From Mucilaginibacter segetis (GTDB lineage: Bacteria; Bacteroidota; Bacteroidia; Sphingobacteriales; Sphingobacteriaceae): DNA of 64,000 bases. The translations under genes and the position numbers were made by a program. A model generated the notes under the pieces. The model saw only the letters and a program-made list of their open reading frames with translations. It searched no databases and had not been told where the DNA came from. Positions 42,641 through 53,909 of this stretch are shown here, one piece after another (position 1 is the stretch's first letter; the number at the start of each line of letters is the position of its first letter). The stretch is taken from NCBI RefSeq assembly GCF_016522075.1, contig NZ_JAEHFW010000001.1:744001-808000 (forward strand), written 5' to 3'.

Positions 42641-45625
42641 ATGCAATTTAAACACTTACTCACATTATGTTTTTTTGCTTTATCCTGTCTCTTTATTGAG
42701 CCGGCATTAGCTCAAAACAAAGTAATAACAGGTAAAGTAACCGATAAGAAGGATGGTTCACCCCTTATTGGTGTATCTGTAGTTACCACGGTTGGCGGTT
42801 CAGATGGTACGGTTACCGATGTTGATGGTAATTATCGTTTATCGGTACCTGCTGCTGCTACCACCCTTACTTTCACCTACATCGGTTATGATCGCGTAAC
42901 GGTGAATATTGATGGCAGAACAAGTATAAATGTATCCATGCAATCAACCAGCACAGCGTTAAATGAGGTTGTGGTTGTTGGTTACGGTAGTCAGCGAGTA
43001 AAAGATGCTACAGGTTCTGTTTCGTCATTAAATACGAAAGATTTTAATAAGGGCGTGATTTCTACACCTGAACAATTATTACAGGGACGCGTAGCTGGCG
43101 TACAGGTTACTCCGGCAAGTGGCGAGCCCGGTGCTGGCGCTTCAATTAACATACGTGGTACAAGCTCTATAAGGGCAGGTAATAACCCATTATATGTAAT
43201 TGATGGTGTACCTTTAGATAATGGCGGTACTTCCGGTGGGTTTAACTCTGCAGCCGGATCATCTGCTGCCCGTAACCCACTTTCTTTCCTTAATCCGGCT
43301 GATATCGAAAATATCAGTATCTTAAAAGATGCCTCGTCCGAAGCCATTTATGGTTCACGTGGCGCTAATGGTGTTATCCTTATTACTACCAAGAAAGGCA
43401 GAAAGGGACAGGGAATTCAATTTGGTGCCAGCACCAGTATTGCCAATACAGCTAAAAGATATGATTTACTTAGCCGCGATCAGTTTTTAACTGCTGTTGC
43501 TGCCACAGGTGCTGATGCAGCCGCTGTTGATTTTGGCGCGAACACTGATTGGCAGGATGAAATTTTCAGAACCGGAGTTACTCAAAATTATAACCTTGGA
43601 TTTGGCGGGGGCACTGATAAATCTAATTACCGGGCATCATTCAGTTACGATGATCAAAATGGTACGGTTAAAACAACCGGTTTAAAACGTTTAACCGGTA
43701 GGTTAAATGCTACACAAAGCTTATTTAACGACTTTATTAAATTAGATCTTAACTTTTTAGCCTCAAACGTTAAAAACAGATATGCGCTTATTACTGATAA
43801 CGCGGGTTTTCAGGGTAGCTTAATTGGCGCGGCTTTACAGGCAAATCCAACCTATCCTGTTTATAATTCTGATGGTACTTATTTTTCTCCGGGTGGGTCA
43901 TTCCGTAACCCGGTAGCATTATTAAACGGTATAGATGACAGGGATAACATTAACCGTTATTTAACTAATTTGACCGCTACAGTAAATTTCACCAAAAATT
44001 TATCATACAAAGCATCACTGGGATATGATTACTCGAAAGGGTTGAGAAAAACCTTTTTCGATCCGGCAGTACCTGGCTTTACTGATGCTACAGGTTACCG
44101 TAACTTTAATATCGACCCTTCAACCGGTAACGGCCGTGCGGTATATCAGAATTCAAAGTTAATGAATGTTACCGTTGAGCACACCTTAACGTATGATAAA
44201 AGGTGGAGCGATAACAGTCAATTAACTGTATTAGGTGGTTATTCTTACTATAATTATAAAAATTATGGTGTGAATGAAGTAGGTTTTGGCTTAACAAGCG
44301 CTGATAATTACGTTAAAGATATCAACTCTTTTAAAAATCATTTACCATACCCAACAGGTGATAGTACCAGAACTGAGTTACAATCGTATTTTGGACGTGT
44401 ATTCTATTCTTATAAAGACCGTTATTTGGTTACAGCTACTTTACGTACTGATGGTTCATCAAAATTCGGTGCTAATAATAAATACGCTACTTTCCCGGCA
44501 TTATCATTTAAATGGAAGATAATGAATGAAAGCTTTGGTCCGAAAAATACTTTTGACGATTTAAGCATTCGCCTAAATTATGGTAAAACAGGTAACCAGG
44601 AATTCCCTGCTTATTCGTCAATAGCAGTTCAGCAAACCATTTATAACAATACCACAAACGTAATTAATCCGGCCAGCCCTAACTTAAGATGGGAAACTAC
44701 CGAGGCTTACGGTGCAGGTATCGACTTTGCCTTACTTAAAGGCCGTTTAAGTGGTAGTATTGACTACTTTGACAAATCAACAAAGGATCTGTTATTTTAC
44801 CAGGATTATGCACAGCCTGCAGCTTTCTCACGTCGTTGGGTAAACCTGCCTGGTACGGTTAAAAACCGTGGTGTTGAATTAGGTTTAGATTACCAGGCAG
44901 TACAAGGAAACAAATTTACCTGGGAAGTTGCCTATAATATGACCCTCCTGAAAAACAAGATGACCAATTTTGGTAACGGTAACGTTATTACAGGTAACAT
45001 CGACGGACAGGGCCTTTCAGGTGCTTACTCACAGGTTATTACCAATAACGAACCGTTGTTCTCCTTCAAAATAGGTACATTCTCAGGTTTTGATGCCAAC
45101 GGCTTTAACAATAACCCGGGGGCTATAGACGTTGCAAAAATTTACGGCAGTGCCATACCAACCTTTACAGCTGGGTTAACAAACAACTTTAGCTACGGAA
45201 GCTTTAATGCCAGCATATTTATAAATGGTTCATCAGGCTTCTACATTTATAATAACACAGCAAATGCCTACTTCATTAAAGGTAACCTTGTGAGTGGCCG
45301 TAACGTTACACAAGAGGTAGCAAACAGCAACGAAAATCCATTAAACTCCGGCGAGGTATCAACCCGCTTCCTGGAGAAAGGTGATTTTATTCGCTTGTCA
45401 AACGTTACTTTAGGCTATACATTTACCATGCCTGCAACCAGTAAAATTAAAACCTTAAGATTGTCATTAACAGGGCAAAACTTAGCGCTAATAACCGGTT
45501 ATAGTGGCCTTGATCCGGAGATCAACACAAATAAGGCAAGGAATGAAGTACCTTCAAGGGGTATCGATTATACATCATATCCAAGTGCACGTACATTCAC
45601 TTTAGGTTTAAATGCAGGTTTTTAA
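42641..45625 (+). CDS. SusC/RagA family TonB-linked outer membrane protein
   Basis: TonB-dependent barrel that imports oligosaccharides bound by its SusD partner. The 994 residues contain a signal peptide (cleavage near EPALAQ, 25), an N-terminal carboxypeptidase-D-like beta domain (VITGKVTDKKDGSPLIGVSV in 27-46), and the plug with ASINIRGTSSIRAGNNPLYVIDG and LKDASSEAIYGSRGANGVI. The C-terminal barrel follows. No N-terminal STN domain, so there is no anti-sigma signalling; regulation is more likely through the upstream DUF6377 protein. It overlaps or abuts the susD start. Confidence 0.95.
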   Translation: MQFKHLLTLCFFALSCLFIEPALAQNKVITGKVTDKKDGSPLIGVSVVTTVGGSDGTVTDVDGNYRLSVPAAATTLTFTYIGYDRVTVNIDGRTSINVSMQSTSTALNEVVVVGYGSQRVKDATGSVSSLNTKDFNKGVISTPEQLLQGRVAGVQVTPASGEPGAGASINIRGTSSIRAGNNPLYVIDGVPLDNGGTSGGFNSAAGSSAARNPLSFLNPADIENISILKDASSEAIYGSRGANGVILITTKKGRKGQGIQFGASTSIANTAKRYDLLSRDQFLTAVAATGADAAAVDFGANTDWQDEIFRTGVTQNYNLGFGGGTDKSNYRASFSYDDQNGTVKTTGLKRLTGRLNATQSLFNDFIKLDLNFLASNVKNRYALITDNAGFQGSLIGAALQANPTYPVYNSDGTYFSPGGSFRNPVALLNGIDDRDNINRYLTNLTATVNFTKNLSYKASLGYDYSKGLRKTFFDPAVPGFTDATGYRNFNIDPSTGNGRAVYQNSKLMNVTVEHTLTYDKRWSDNSQLTVLGGYSYYNYKNYGVNEVGFGLTSADNYVKDINSFKNHLPYPTGDSTRTELQSYFGRVFYSYKDRYLVTATLRTDGSSKFGANNKYATFPALSFKWKIMNESFGPKNTFDDLSIRLNYGKTGNQEFPAYSSIAVQQTIYNNTTNVINPASPNLRWETTEAYGAGIDFALLKGRLSGSIDYFDKSTKDLLFYQDYAQPAAFSRRWVNLPGTVKNRGVELGLDYQAVQGNKFTWEVAYNMTLLKNKMTNFGNGNVITGNIDGQGLSGAYSQVITNNEPLFSFKIGTFSGFDANGFNNNPGAIDVAKIYGSAIPTFTAGLTNNFSYGSFNASIFINGSSGFYIYNNTANAYFIKGNLVSGRNVTQEVANSNENPLNSGEVSTRFLEKGDFIRLSNVTLGYTFTMPATSKIKTLRLSLTGQNLALITGYSGLDPEINTNKARNEVPSRGIDYTSYPSARTFTLGLNAGF

Positions 45626-45635
45626 AATAAATAAT

Positions 45636-47177
45636 ATGAAAAAATTAAATATAACATTAGCAGCTTGCAGTGTAATAGCTTTATCGCTTGCGAGTTGTAC
45701 AAAATTAGACGAGAAATTATACGGCTCAAAAACGCCATACGTAGCCGGCAATGCTTCTACATCAGATCTTAACGGGGTGTATGCGCAGTTGAACGGTCAG
45801 GCTAGTCAGTCAAATACCTACGCATTACAGGAGCATTCAACTGATGAAATGATGGGCCCTACACGCGGTACCGACTGGGGTGATTTTGGTACCTGGCGTA
45901 AATTGCACACACATAGCTGGGATCCGTCGCACAATCAGGTAAATGATACCTGGGACGAATTAAATACAGGTGTTTACAGGGCTACCCAGGTGGTAAGTAC
46001 TGCTACTGATAATTCGATAAAAGCCCAGGCAAGTTTCTTAAGGGCATACTTCATGTTCCAGATAGTGGATCTGTATGGTCAGGCACCTTTCCGTGATCCT
46101 GCTGCTTCGCCTGATGATATTCCGATTGTTTACAATCGCAGCGATGCTACCGACTTTATCATCAAGGATCTGGAATTTGCTGAAGCTAATTTAGCTGCAC
46201 CATCCGGTGATATAGGTGTAGCCAGCAAAGCTGCAGCCGATGCGCTTTTGGCAAAGGTTTATTTGAACAAAGCGGTTTACAAAGCTGCTACAGTAGGCGG
46301 GCCTTTCACTTTTGATAAGGCTGATATGGACAAAGTGATCGAGTATGCTAATAAAGTTACCGCCATGGGCTTTACATTGGAGCCTGCAGGTAAATATTTT
46401 CAGGATTTTGCATGGGATAATACTGAGCAATCTCATGAAAACATATTCGGTATCTCAAATTCAGCAGCACGTACAGTATCAAACGCTAACACTCGCTGGA
46501 GAATGGGTTTGCATTATAATCAAACACCTGATGGCTGGAATGGCTTTACTACTCTTGCTGATTTTTATCACTCATTTGAGGATGGGGATGAGCGTAAGGG
46601 TGTTGATTATCCTGGTTTAACAGACAGGGTTGGTTTAAGAGCGGGTTTTGCTGTAGGTCAGCAATATGGCCCCGGTCATGTAGCTTTAAAACAAAGAGGT
46701 GGCCAGCCGTTAGTATTTACAGAAGATGTTAGCCTTAACTTTTCAACCGAGGCACAAGGTATAAGGGTGTTTAAATATTTCCCCCAACCATCTGCAAATA
46801 ACACCGTTAATGATGATCACGCTACAAACGATTACGTAATACTACGTTATGCTGATGTTTTATTAGAGAAAGCCGAAGCTATTATGCGTGGTGGTACCGA
46901 TCCGATGGGCCAAACTGCTTTACAGATAGTTAACGCCATACGTGCTCCGCGCGGTGCATCAGCGTTAGCAACTGTTGATGCAACCAGCATGCTTGCCGAA
47001 CGTGGTCGTGAGTTATATTGGGAAGGTTGGAGAAGAAATGATCTGATCCGTTTCGAGAAATTTAATGACCCGGTTGATCAGCGTCCAAACGCGTCTGATA
47101 AAACACGCACATTGTATCCTATACCACAACGCGCTGTTGATACTAATCCTAATTTGAAACAAAATCCAGGGTATTAA
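45636..47177 (+). CDS. SusD/RagB family nutrient-binding lipoprotein
   Basis: The 513-residue surface lipoprotein has lipobox SLASC and the SusD signature: NDTWDELNTGVYRATQVV (N-terminal TPR), ASKAAADALLAKVYLNKAVY, and the C-terminal ERGRELYWEGWRRNDLIRF. It ends RAVDTNPNLKQNPGY as usual. The ATG at 45636 gives a clean MKKLNITLAAC signal start. It is 10 bp from the susC stop, so one operon. Confidence 0.95.
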   Translation: MKKLNITLAACSVIALSLASCTKLDEKLYGSKTPYVAGNASTSDLNGVYAQLNGQASQSNTYALQEHSTDEMMGPTRGTDWGDFGTWRKLHTHSWDPSHNQVNDTWDELNTGVYRATQVVSTATDNSIKAQASFLRAYFMFQIVDLYGQAPFRDPAASPDDIPIVYNRSDATDFIIKDLEFAEANLAAPSGDIGVASKAAADALLAKVYLNKAVYKAATVGGPFTFDKADMDKVIEYANKVTAMGFTLEPAGKYFQDFAWDNTEQSHENIFGISNSAARTVSNANTRWRMGLHYNQTPDGWNGFTTLADFYHSFEDGDERKGVDYPGLTDRVGLRAGFAVGQQYGPGHVALKQRGGQPLVFTEDVSLNFSTEAQGIRVFKYFPQPSANNTVNDDHATNDYVILRYADVLLEKAEAIMRGGTDPMGQTALQIVNAIRAPRGASALATVDATSMLAERGRELYWEGWRRNDLIRFEKFNDPVDQRPNASDKTRTLYPIPQRAVDTNPNLKQNPGY

Positions 47178-47217
47178 TATTTAGAAACCGGTTTTCAATT
47201 AGTTATATTTGATTTTG

Positions 47218-47252
47218 AAACGTAGCGAAGTAATTCGCTACGTTTGTTTTTT
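47218..47252 (+). terminator. Terminator after susD
   Basis: A 12-bp perfect stem (AAACGTAGCGAA with TTCGCTACGTTT) with 4-base loop is followed by GTTTTTT. It separates susCD from the two FG-GAP genes, so these are expressed by read-through or from another promoter. Confidence 0.88.
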
Positions 47253-47264
47253 CCAAACCACCAG

Positions 47265-50200
47265 ATGCCCAAAAGAATATTATTTGCTGTTTGCATTGTT
47301 GCACTTGCATGCCTTATATCTTGTAATAAAAAAAACTCCGGCTCGCTTTTTTCTCTTCAGGATAACAGCAAACTGGGAGTAAATTTTGTAAACCAGTTAA
47401 ATGAGAAAAGTATAACTAACGTTTTTACGTTCCGCAATTATTATAATGGAGGCGGTGTAGCCATAGGCGATATAAATAACGATGGTTTAAATGATGTTTA
47501 TCTTGTATCAAACGAAGGGGAAAATAAATTATACCTAAACAAAGGTAACTGGCAGTTTCAGGATGTTACTGCAAAGGCGGGAGTTAAGGGCACTAAATAC
47601 TGGAGTACCGGTGCCACTATGGTAGATATCAACGGCGATGGCTGGCTGGATATCTATGTATGCCACAGTGGTAATATTATCGAAAAAAAAGGTAATGAAC
47701 TTTTCATTAACCAACATGACGGTACCTTTAAGGAAGAAGCGGAGAAATACGGATTAACTGATAACGGACTTTCTACCCATGCCATATTTTTTGATATGGA
47801 TAACGATGGCGACCTGGATTGTTTTGTGCTTAATAATTCTTTCAGGCCTATCGGCTCGTTCGATTTTAGTAAGAATTTGCGCGCCGTAGTTGACAAACTG
47901 GGTGGCGCACGTTTATATCGTAATGATGGCGGACACTTTACTAATGTAACCCTACAGGCTGGCATATTTTCCAGCGATATTGGTTTTGGACTGGGAGTTT
48001 CCGTAGCCGATGTTAACCAGGACGGATATCCGGATATTTATGTGTCAAACGATTTTTTTGAGCGGGATTATTTATATATCAATCAAAAGGACGGCACATT
48101 TAAGGAAGATATACAGGCAGAGACCGGGCACCTGAGCCTGGCCTCGATGGGGTCGGATATAGCGGATATCAATAATGATGGTAATATGGACATCTTTACC
48201 ACAGAGATGCTGCCGGAGGATGATAAGCGATTGAAAAAAATGACGTCGTTTGAATCATTCGATGTGATCAAATTAAAACAGAACGACGGGTATTTCAACC
48301 AGTACATGCAAAATTGCCTGCAGCTCAATAATGGTGATGGCACTTTTTCAGAAATAGCATTTAAGGCAGGTGTAGCTGCTACCGACTGGAGCTGGGGGGC
48401 ATTATTTTTTGATATGGATAACGACGGATGGAAAGATATTTTCGTATCCAATGGAATCTACAAAGACCTTACCGATCAGGATTATATTGAATTTTTGGGA
48501 AATAGGGAGAATATGGATAAGATCGCCGAAAAGAAAAAGTTTAACTATCGGGATTTTACGGATAAAATGACCTCTACGCCGTTGCCTAACTATGCTTATC
48601 TTAACAACCACGATCTCAGTTTTACCAACAAAGCGCAGGAGTTCGGGTTAGCGGAACCATCGTTCAGTAATGGTGCGGCGTATGGCGATCTGGATAATGA
48701 CGGCGATAACGACCTGATAGTGAATAATGTGGATATGCCGTTGTTTATCTATAAAAACAATGCGGAAAAATTAAAGAATAACTTTATCGGAATAAAATTA
48801 AAGGGCGCACCCCTTAACCGTTTCGGCATAGGTACAACCATAAAATTGTTTTCAAAAGGTTCATCAATAGTATACTACAATCAACCTTCACGGGGATTTG
48901 AAAGTAGCGTATCTCCGAATTTACTTACCATAGGTTTAGGAAAAATAACCCTGCTGGATTCCATACAGGTTATTTGGCCCGGCGGTAAATATCAGATACT
49001 TAAAAATATTGCAGTAAACAAAACCTATATTTATAACATATTGAATGCCAGTCTGCTGTATGATTTCGCAAAAAAACCTGTTAGATCACTTTTTGTTGAA
49101 ACCGAAAAAACGTTATTCGACTCGGTGCCTAAACATACCGAGAATCGTTTTGTAGACTTTGATAACGAAAAGCTGTCGTTGCAGATACTTTCTGCCGAAA
49201 ACCCTTATCTGGCTAAGGGAGATATTAATAATGATGGATTGACTGACTTTTATTTCGGCGGTTCAAAAGATACTCCTGCTGCAATTTATATTCAGCAAAA
49301 GAACGGGAAGTTTAAACCGTATATCCCGGAAGACCTTAAAAAACAGGTTTATATAGAGAACGCCGGTGCTGCATTTGGCGATTTCGATGGCGATGGGGAT
49401 CAGGATCTGATAATTGGAGTTGGTGGTAACGAGGATGAAGCGGGCACCGTTATTTATCACCCCCGTTTTTACGAAAATGATGGTAAAGGTAATTTGCATC
49501 GCAATGCCAAAAGAAACATTCCTGCCGCTGTAAACACTTCTGTTATCATGGCCTGCGATTATGACAAAGACGGACATTTGGATATATTTATAGGCGGCAG
49601 AAGCACACCGGGTATTTATGGAAGCTCGCCAAAATCATACGTACTACATAATGATGGCACGGGTAATTTTACCGATGTATCCGCACAGGTTTTTGGTGGT
49701 GATGTTAAATTAGGCATGGTTACCTCGGCGCAGTGGGCAGATATTGATAACAACGGTTACCCCGACCTGATTGTGGCAGGCAACTGGATGGGTATTAAAA
49801 TATTCATGAACAACAAAGGTAAATTTACGCCGGATAACGCATTGGATAAATATAAAGGCTGGTGGAGCAGTTTAGCCGTGGCAGATATTAACGGCGATGG
49901 TAAACCCGATATAATAGCAGGAAACATCGGGCTTAACTCCAAGTTCCATGCATCGGCTGATGAACCCATGAAGCTGTACATTAAGGATTTGGATAACAAC
50001 GGTACAGTAGAAAGCATATTATCTATGTATAATAATACCGACCATGTACCCTATGTTTTTCACATGAAACCTGATCTTGTGGCACAAATGCCTGTAATGG
50101 GAAAGAAATATCCTAAGTATGCCGACTACGCGGGCAAACCATTTAACCAGATATTCCCGGATGAGGATTTGAAAGGCGCTGAGGTGCATGAAATGAACTA

Positions 50201-50567
50201 CCTGGCATCTGCTGTTTTTATAAATGATGGTAATAATAAGTTTACGGTTAAGCAACTACCGTTTAACGCGCAGTTATCAACAGTCAACACTACCCTTTGT
50301 GATGCTATTGATAGCAGCGGCATACCGGCGGTTATTTTGGGTGGGAATTTTTACGGCTTTAAACCCGAGGTTGGTCGTTTAGATGCGAGCTACGGACAAA
50401 TTTATAAGTATTCTGATAAAGGATTTACCTATATTCCGCCATCTAAAAGTGGAATGAATTTAAGTGGTCAGATACGTTCTTCCCTCATCATAAAAAATGC
50501 CCTTGGCGAAAAATATTATATATTCGGTGTTAATGACGATAAGCTTAAAGCTTATAAACTACGTTAA
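47265..50567 (+). CDS. FG-GAP/VCBS-repeat lipoprotein with ASPIC/UnbV domain (first of pair)
   Basis: A very large (1100-residue) lipoprotein with lipobox LISC near residue 21. It carries about 13 calcium-binding D-x-[ND]-x-DG loops (such as DINNDGLNDVY, DINGDGWLDIY, DMDNDGDLDCF) forming one or two beta-propellers. An ASPIC/UnbV domain lies near 520-610 (LKGAPLNRFGIGTTIKLF ... QVIWPGGK). In Bacteroidota such CRTAC1-like proteins commonly follow SusC/SusD pairs and are thought to be surface-exposed. Function is unknown. The ATG at 47265 is used because the earlier ATG lies in the terminator stem. Confidence 0.88.
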   Translation: MPKRILFAVCIVALACLISCNKKNSGSLFSLQDNSKLGVNFVNQLNEKSITNVFTFRNYYNGGGVAIGDINNDGLNDVYLVSNEGENKLYLNKGNWQFQDVTAKAGVKGTKYWSTGATMVDINGDGWLDIYVCHSGNIIEKKGNELFINQHDGTFKEEAEKYGLTDNGLSTHAIFFDMDNDGDLDCFVLNNSFRPIGSFDFSKNLRAVVDKLGGARLYRNDGGHFTNVTLQAGIFSSDIGFGLGVSVADVNQDGYPDIYVSNDFFERDYLYINQKDGTFKEDIQAETGHLSLASMGSDIADINNDGNMDIFTTEMLPEDDKRLKKMTSFESFDVIKLKQNDGYFNQYMQNCLQLNNGDGTFSEIAFKAGVAATDWSWGALFFDMDNDGWKDIFVSNGIYKDLTDQDYIEFLGNRENMDKIAEKKKFNYRDFTDKMTSTPLPNYAYLNNHDLSFTNKAQEFGLAEPSFSNGAAYGDLDNDGDNDLIVNNVDMPLFIYKNNAEKLKNNFIGIKLKGAPLNRFGIGTTIKLFSKGSSIVYYNQPSRGFESSVSPNLLTIGLGKITLLDSIQVIWPGGKYQILKNIAVNKTYIYNILNASLLYDFAKKPVRSLFVETEKTLFDSVPKHTENRFVDFDNEKLSLQILSAENPYLAKGDINNDGLTDFYFGGSKDTPAAIYIQQKNGKFKPYIPEDLKKQVYIENAGAAFGDFDGDGDQDLIIGVGGNEDEAGTVIYHPRFYENDGKGNLHRNAKRNIPAAVNTSVIMACDYDKDGHLDIFIGGRSTPGIYGSSPKSYVLHNDGTGNFTDVSAQVFGGDVKLGMVTSAQWADIDNNGYPDLIVAGNWMGIKIFMNNKGKFTPDNALDKYKGWWSSLAVADINGDGKPDIIAGNIGLNSKFHASADEPMKLYIKDLDNNGTVESILSMYNNTDHVPYVFHMKPDLVAQMPVMGKKYPKYADYAGKPFNQIFPDEDLKGAEVHEMNYLASAVFINDGNNKFTVKQLPFNAQLSTVNTTLCDAIDSSGIPAVILGGNFYGFKPEVGRLDASYGQIYKYSDKGFTYIPPSKSGMNLSGQIRSSLIIKNALGEKYYIFGVNDDKLKAYKLR

Positions 50568-50573
50568 GCTGCT

Positions 50574-53500
50574 ATGCTGAAAACCAATTTATTCAGACCT
50601 GTTGTTTTTATCGCGTTAGCTACAATCGCGACTGTTACCTTTTTAAGTTCCTGCAAGCAAAAAAAAGCAGGCGAGGGAACATTTAAATTATTATCTCCGG
50701 AAAATAGTAATATCAATTTCGTTAATAAAAACGAAGCTACCGACTCCATAAACATATTGGATTACCTGTATTTTTATAATGGCGCAGGCGTTGCATCGGC
50801 AGATTTTAATAACGATGGGTTAGAGGATCTGTACTTTGTATCTAACCAGGGTGAAAATAAACTCTATCTGAATAAAGGGAACCTTAAATTCGAGGATATC
50901 ACAAAAAAAGCAGGCGTAGCAGGCAATAGCAGCTGGAAAACAGGAATAACCATTGTGGATATTAATGGCGATGGTTATAAAGATATTTACGTGAGTGTTG
51001 TTGCAGATTATAAAGGCTTTAAAGGTAAAAATCAGTTATTCATAAATAATGGTAACCTCACTTTTACTGAATGCGCCGCAAAGTACGGATTGGATTTCGC
51101 TGGTTTTTCAACACAGGCCAGTTTCTTCGATTATGATAAGGACGGGGATCTGGATATGTTCCTGCTTACCTCATCAGTGCATAGTAGTGATACCTATGGC
51201 GATTCTACATTGCGTTTTAAATATAGCCATGATGCCGGGGATCACCTTTTCCGTAATGATAACGGTGTTTTTACTGATGTTACTCAAACATCAGGTATTT
51301 ACGCAGCGCCTATCGGCTACGGTTTAGGCGTTAGCGTAGGCGATCTTAACAATGATGGCTGGGACGATATATACGTAAGTAATGATTTTTTTGAACAGGA
51401 TTATTATTACATCAACCAACATGACGGAACTTTTAAAGAAGAGTTAAAAAGTGCGTTCGGGCATACCAGTCTTTTTTCTATGGGGAACACCTTAAGCGAT
51501 GTAAACAAAGACGGACACCTGGATGTAATAAGCACCGATATGCTGCCCGAGGAAATCGCGGCCCTAAAATCAACCATTAATGATGAACCGCTTGATATTT
51601 ACAATCAGGAGGTTAATGCGGGGTATTATTACCAATATTCAAAAAACTGTTTACAGCTAAATGTAGGTAATGGTAAAAAGTTTATAGATGCCGGGCTGTA
51701 TGCCGGTATAGCAGCTACCGACTGGACATGGTCGCCTTTGGTGCAGGATTTTGATATGGATGGCCGAAAGGATATGTTCTTTTCCAACGGGATTAAAAAG
51801 CGACTTAATGATATGGATTACCTGAAATATCTGGGTGATCCGAATGTGATAAAAGACTTTAAAACAAGTCGTTTTTTTGACCGCGAAAAAATAAACCTGA
51901 TGCCCGACGGAAAGGTGCATAATTACCTTTACCATGGCCGTGATAAACTAAAGTTTGATGATGTGTCCGATGCCAACGGCATGAACGAGGCTTCCATATC
52001 AGATGGCGCTATTGCTGTTGACCTGGATAACGATGGTGACCTTGATCTGGTTACAAATAATATGGACGAGCCGGCTTCCATCTATCAAAACTTGACGATG
52101 GAAAACGCGGGGGATAAGAAACCTGCATATCTGCAATACAGTGTAAAGTTCACCGGAGCCAATTTAGATGGCATCGGCACCAAACTTTATCTGCGTTCGC
52201 AAAAACAGGTAGATCATCAGGAGATACAAACCAGTACCGCTTTTGAGAGTAATCAGAGCAGCAGCTTACACTTTACATTTTTGCCCGGAGACAGGCCGGT
52301 TGAGTTATTGGTTGTCTGGCCGGATGATTCTTATGAAATTATTAAGAATTTCAACCTCAACAAAAAAAGCGTAATTACTTACAACAAAGCTCATGTTCAA
52401 ATTGCAGCAGAAGTTTCCGGCTTAATAAGCAAGTTTATCAGTGGAAAACAACAATTTAGCAGTGTTTATGTGGATGCAAAGATACTGGCCGATCTGCATA
52501 CTTATAATACCCCCGATTTTAACTATTATAATCTTTTGCCGCATACCTATTTGCCACATACCCCGGCAATAGCCGTTGCCGATGCCAATAAGGACGGTTT
52601 GGATGATATTTATGTGGGAGGTATAGCGGGTGACGAGAAGTATATTTTAGCGGGAAACAAAAGCGGAGGCTTTACCAAGATCCATGTAGAGGGTTTTGAT
52701 CAGTTTAAAGATCACGGCGATACGCAAGCGGAGTGGGCAGATGTGAATAATGACGGATTGCCCGACCTCATCGTATTAAGTGCCAACCACCCGTTTATTC
52801 CACCGGGCAAACGTACACCGCCGCGTTTATATATCAACAAGGGGAATTTTAAATTCGAATACAAAGCGCTGCCTTTGGTAGACGAACTGGTATCTAAGAT
52901 ACTTATCTACGATTTTAACGGCGATGGTCTTAAAGATGTGTTTTTAGCCGGTAGTGTGTCTTTCCGTAATTATACTGCTCCGGCAACCTCGGTAATATTG
53001 CTTAATAAAGGCAGCGGAAATTTTAACATCGCGCCGAAAAACCAATTTAAGGCACTTACTGATATTCGCTTTATCACCAGTATTTCTGCTCCGGATATTG
53101 ACCATAATGGTACACCTGATATATTGGTTACCGCCGAGTGGCAGCCCGTACAAATGTTTCTGAATAAGAATAATAAATTGGTTAAGTTTTCATCTGCGGT
53201 GTTGGATAGCGCAAAAGGTTGGTGGCAATCGGCTTTAATTGCTGATGTGGATAATGATGGCAAACCCGATCTGATCGCGGGTAACTGGGGCGAAAATAAC
53301 AAGTACAATGTTACTCTCGACCAACCTGTTTATGCCTATAACGATGACCTGGATGCTGATAAAAAGAACGACCTGATTGTTTCCTATTTTTATAAGGGTA
53401 AATATTATCCCTTCCGCCCGAAGAATGATCTGGAACAGGAGTTGCCTTATATCAAAAAGAAATGGCTCACCTATAAAACAATGGCCGATAAAACTACTGA

Positions 53501-53909
53501 GGAAATATTTGAAGGCCAGCTTAATGAAAACGATAAGCTGACAGCTAACCAGTTCAATACTGTATTTATCAGTGATATATTGAATGCCAAAAAAAGCACG
53601 GCTTTGCCTTATTTATTTCAGCAGGCGCCTGTAATGTCTGTTTCAAAACTTGATGCGCCATCCGGCGATATATTGTTGAATGGTAACTTTTGGGGTGTGG
53701 TGCCTTACGAGGGTAAATACGATGCCATGGGGTTAGTAACCACCCGGTACGATGCTAAAACTAAAAGTTTTTCAAATCCGGAGTATTGGGTAAACCCGCT
53801 GTTGAATTTTGAGGAGATCAGTAATTTGCAAACCTGTAAAACCGCTAAGGGTCTGGTTTATGTTATGGCTACCTACGAAGGGAAATTGGTATTGGTAACT
53901 AAAAAATAG
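50574..53909 (+). CDS. FG-GAP/VCBS-repeat lipoprotein with ASPIC/UnbV domain (second of pair)
   Basis: A 1111-residue paralogue of the preceding gene, 6 bp downstream. Lipobox FLSSC is near residue 27. It also carries about 13 D-x-[ND]-x-DG loops (DFNNDGLEDLY, DYDKDGDLDMF, DVNKDGHLDVI), and an ASPIC/UnbV-like segment (VKFTGANLDGIGTKLYLRS ... LLVVWPDDSY). The two proteins are diverged copies and probably function together. Its 3' end overlaps the convergent SRPBCC gene by 11 bp. Confidence 0.88.
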   Translation: MLKTNLFRPVVFIALATIATVTFLSSCKQKKAGEGTFKLLSPENSNINFVNKNEATDSINILDYLYFYNGAGVASADFNNDGLEDLYFVSNQGENKLYLNKGNLKFEDITKKAGVAGNSSWKTGITIVDINGDGYKDIYVSVVADYKGFKGKNQLFINNGNLTFTECAAKYGLDFAGFSTQASFFDYDKDGDLDMFLLTSSVHSSDTYGDSTLRFKYSHDAGDHLFRNDNGVFTDVTQTSGIYAAPIGYGLGVSVGDLNNDGWDDIYVSNDFFEQDYYYINQHDGTFKEELKSAFGHTSLFSMGNTLSDVNKDGHLDVISTDMLPEEIAALKSTINDEPLDIYNQEVNAGYYYQYSKNCLQLNVGNGKKFIDAGLYAGIAATDWTWSPLVQDFDMDGRKDMFFSNGIKKRLNDMDYLKYLGDPNVIKDFKTSRFFDREKINLMPDGKVHNYLYHGRDKLKFDDVSDANGMNEASISDGAIAVDLDNDGDLDLVTNNMDEPASIYQNLTMENAGDKKPAYLQYSVKFTGANLDGIGTKLYLRSQKQVDHQEIQTSTAFESNQSSSLHFTFLPGDRPVELLVVWPDDSYEIIKNFNLNKKSVITYNKAHVQIAAEVSGLISKFISGKQQFSSVYVDAKILADLHTYNTPDFNYYNLLPHTYLPHTPAIAVADANKDGLDDIYVGGIAGDEKYILAGNKSGGFTKIHVEGFDQFKDHGDTQAEWADVNNDGLPDLIVLSANHPFIPPGKRTPPRLYINKGNFKFEYKALPLVDELVSKILIYDFNGDGLKDVFLAGSVSFRNYTAPATSVILLNKGSGNFNIAPKNQFKALTDIRFITSISAPDIDHNGTPDILVTAEWQPVQMFLNKNNKLVKFSSAVLDSAKGWWQSALIADVDNDGKPDLIAGNWGENNKYNVTLDQPVYAYNDDLDADKKNDLIVSYFYKGKYYPFRPKNDLEQELPYIKKKWLTYKTMADKTTEEIFEGQLNENDKLTANQFNTVFISDILNAKKSTALPYLFQQAPVMSVSKLDAPSGDILLNGNFWGVVPYEGKYDAMGLVTTRYDAKTKSFSNPEYWVNPLLNFEEISNLQTCKTAKGLVYVMATYEGKLVLVTKK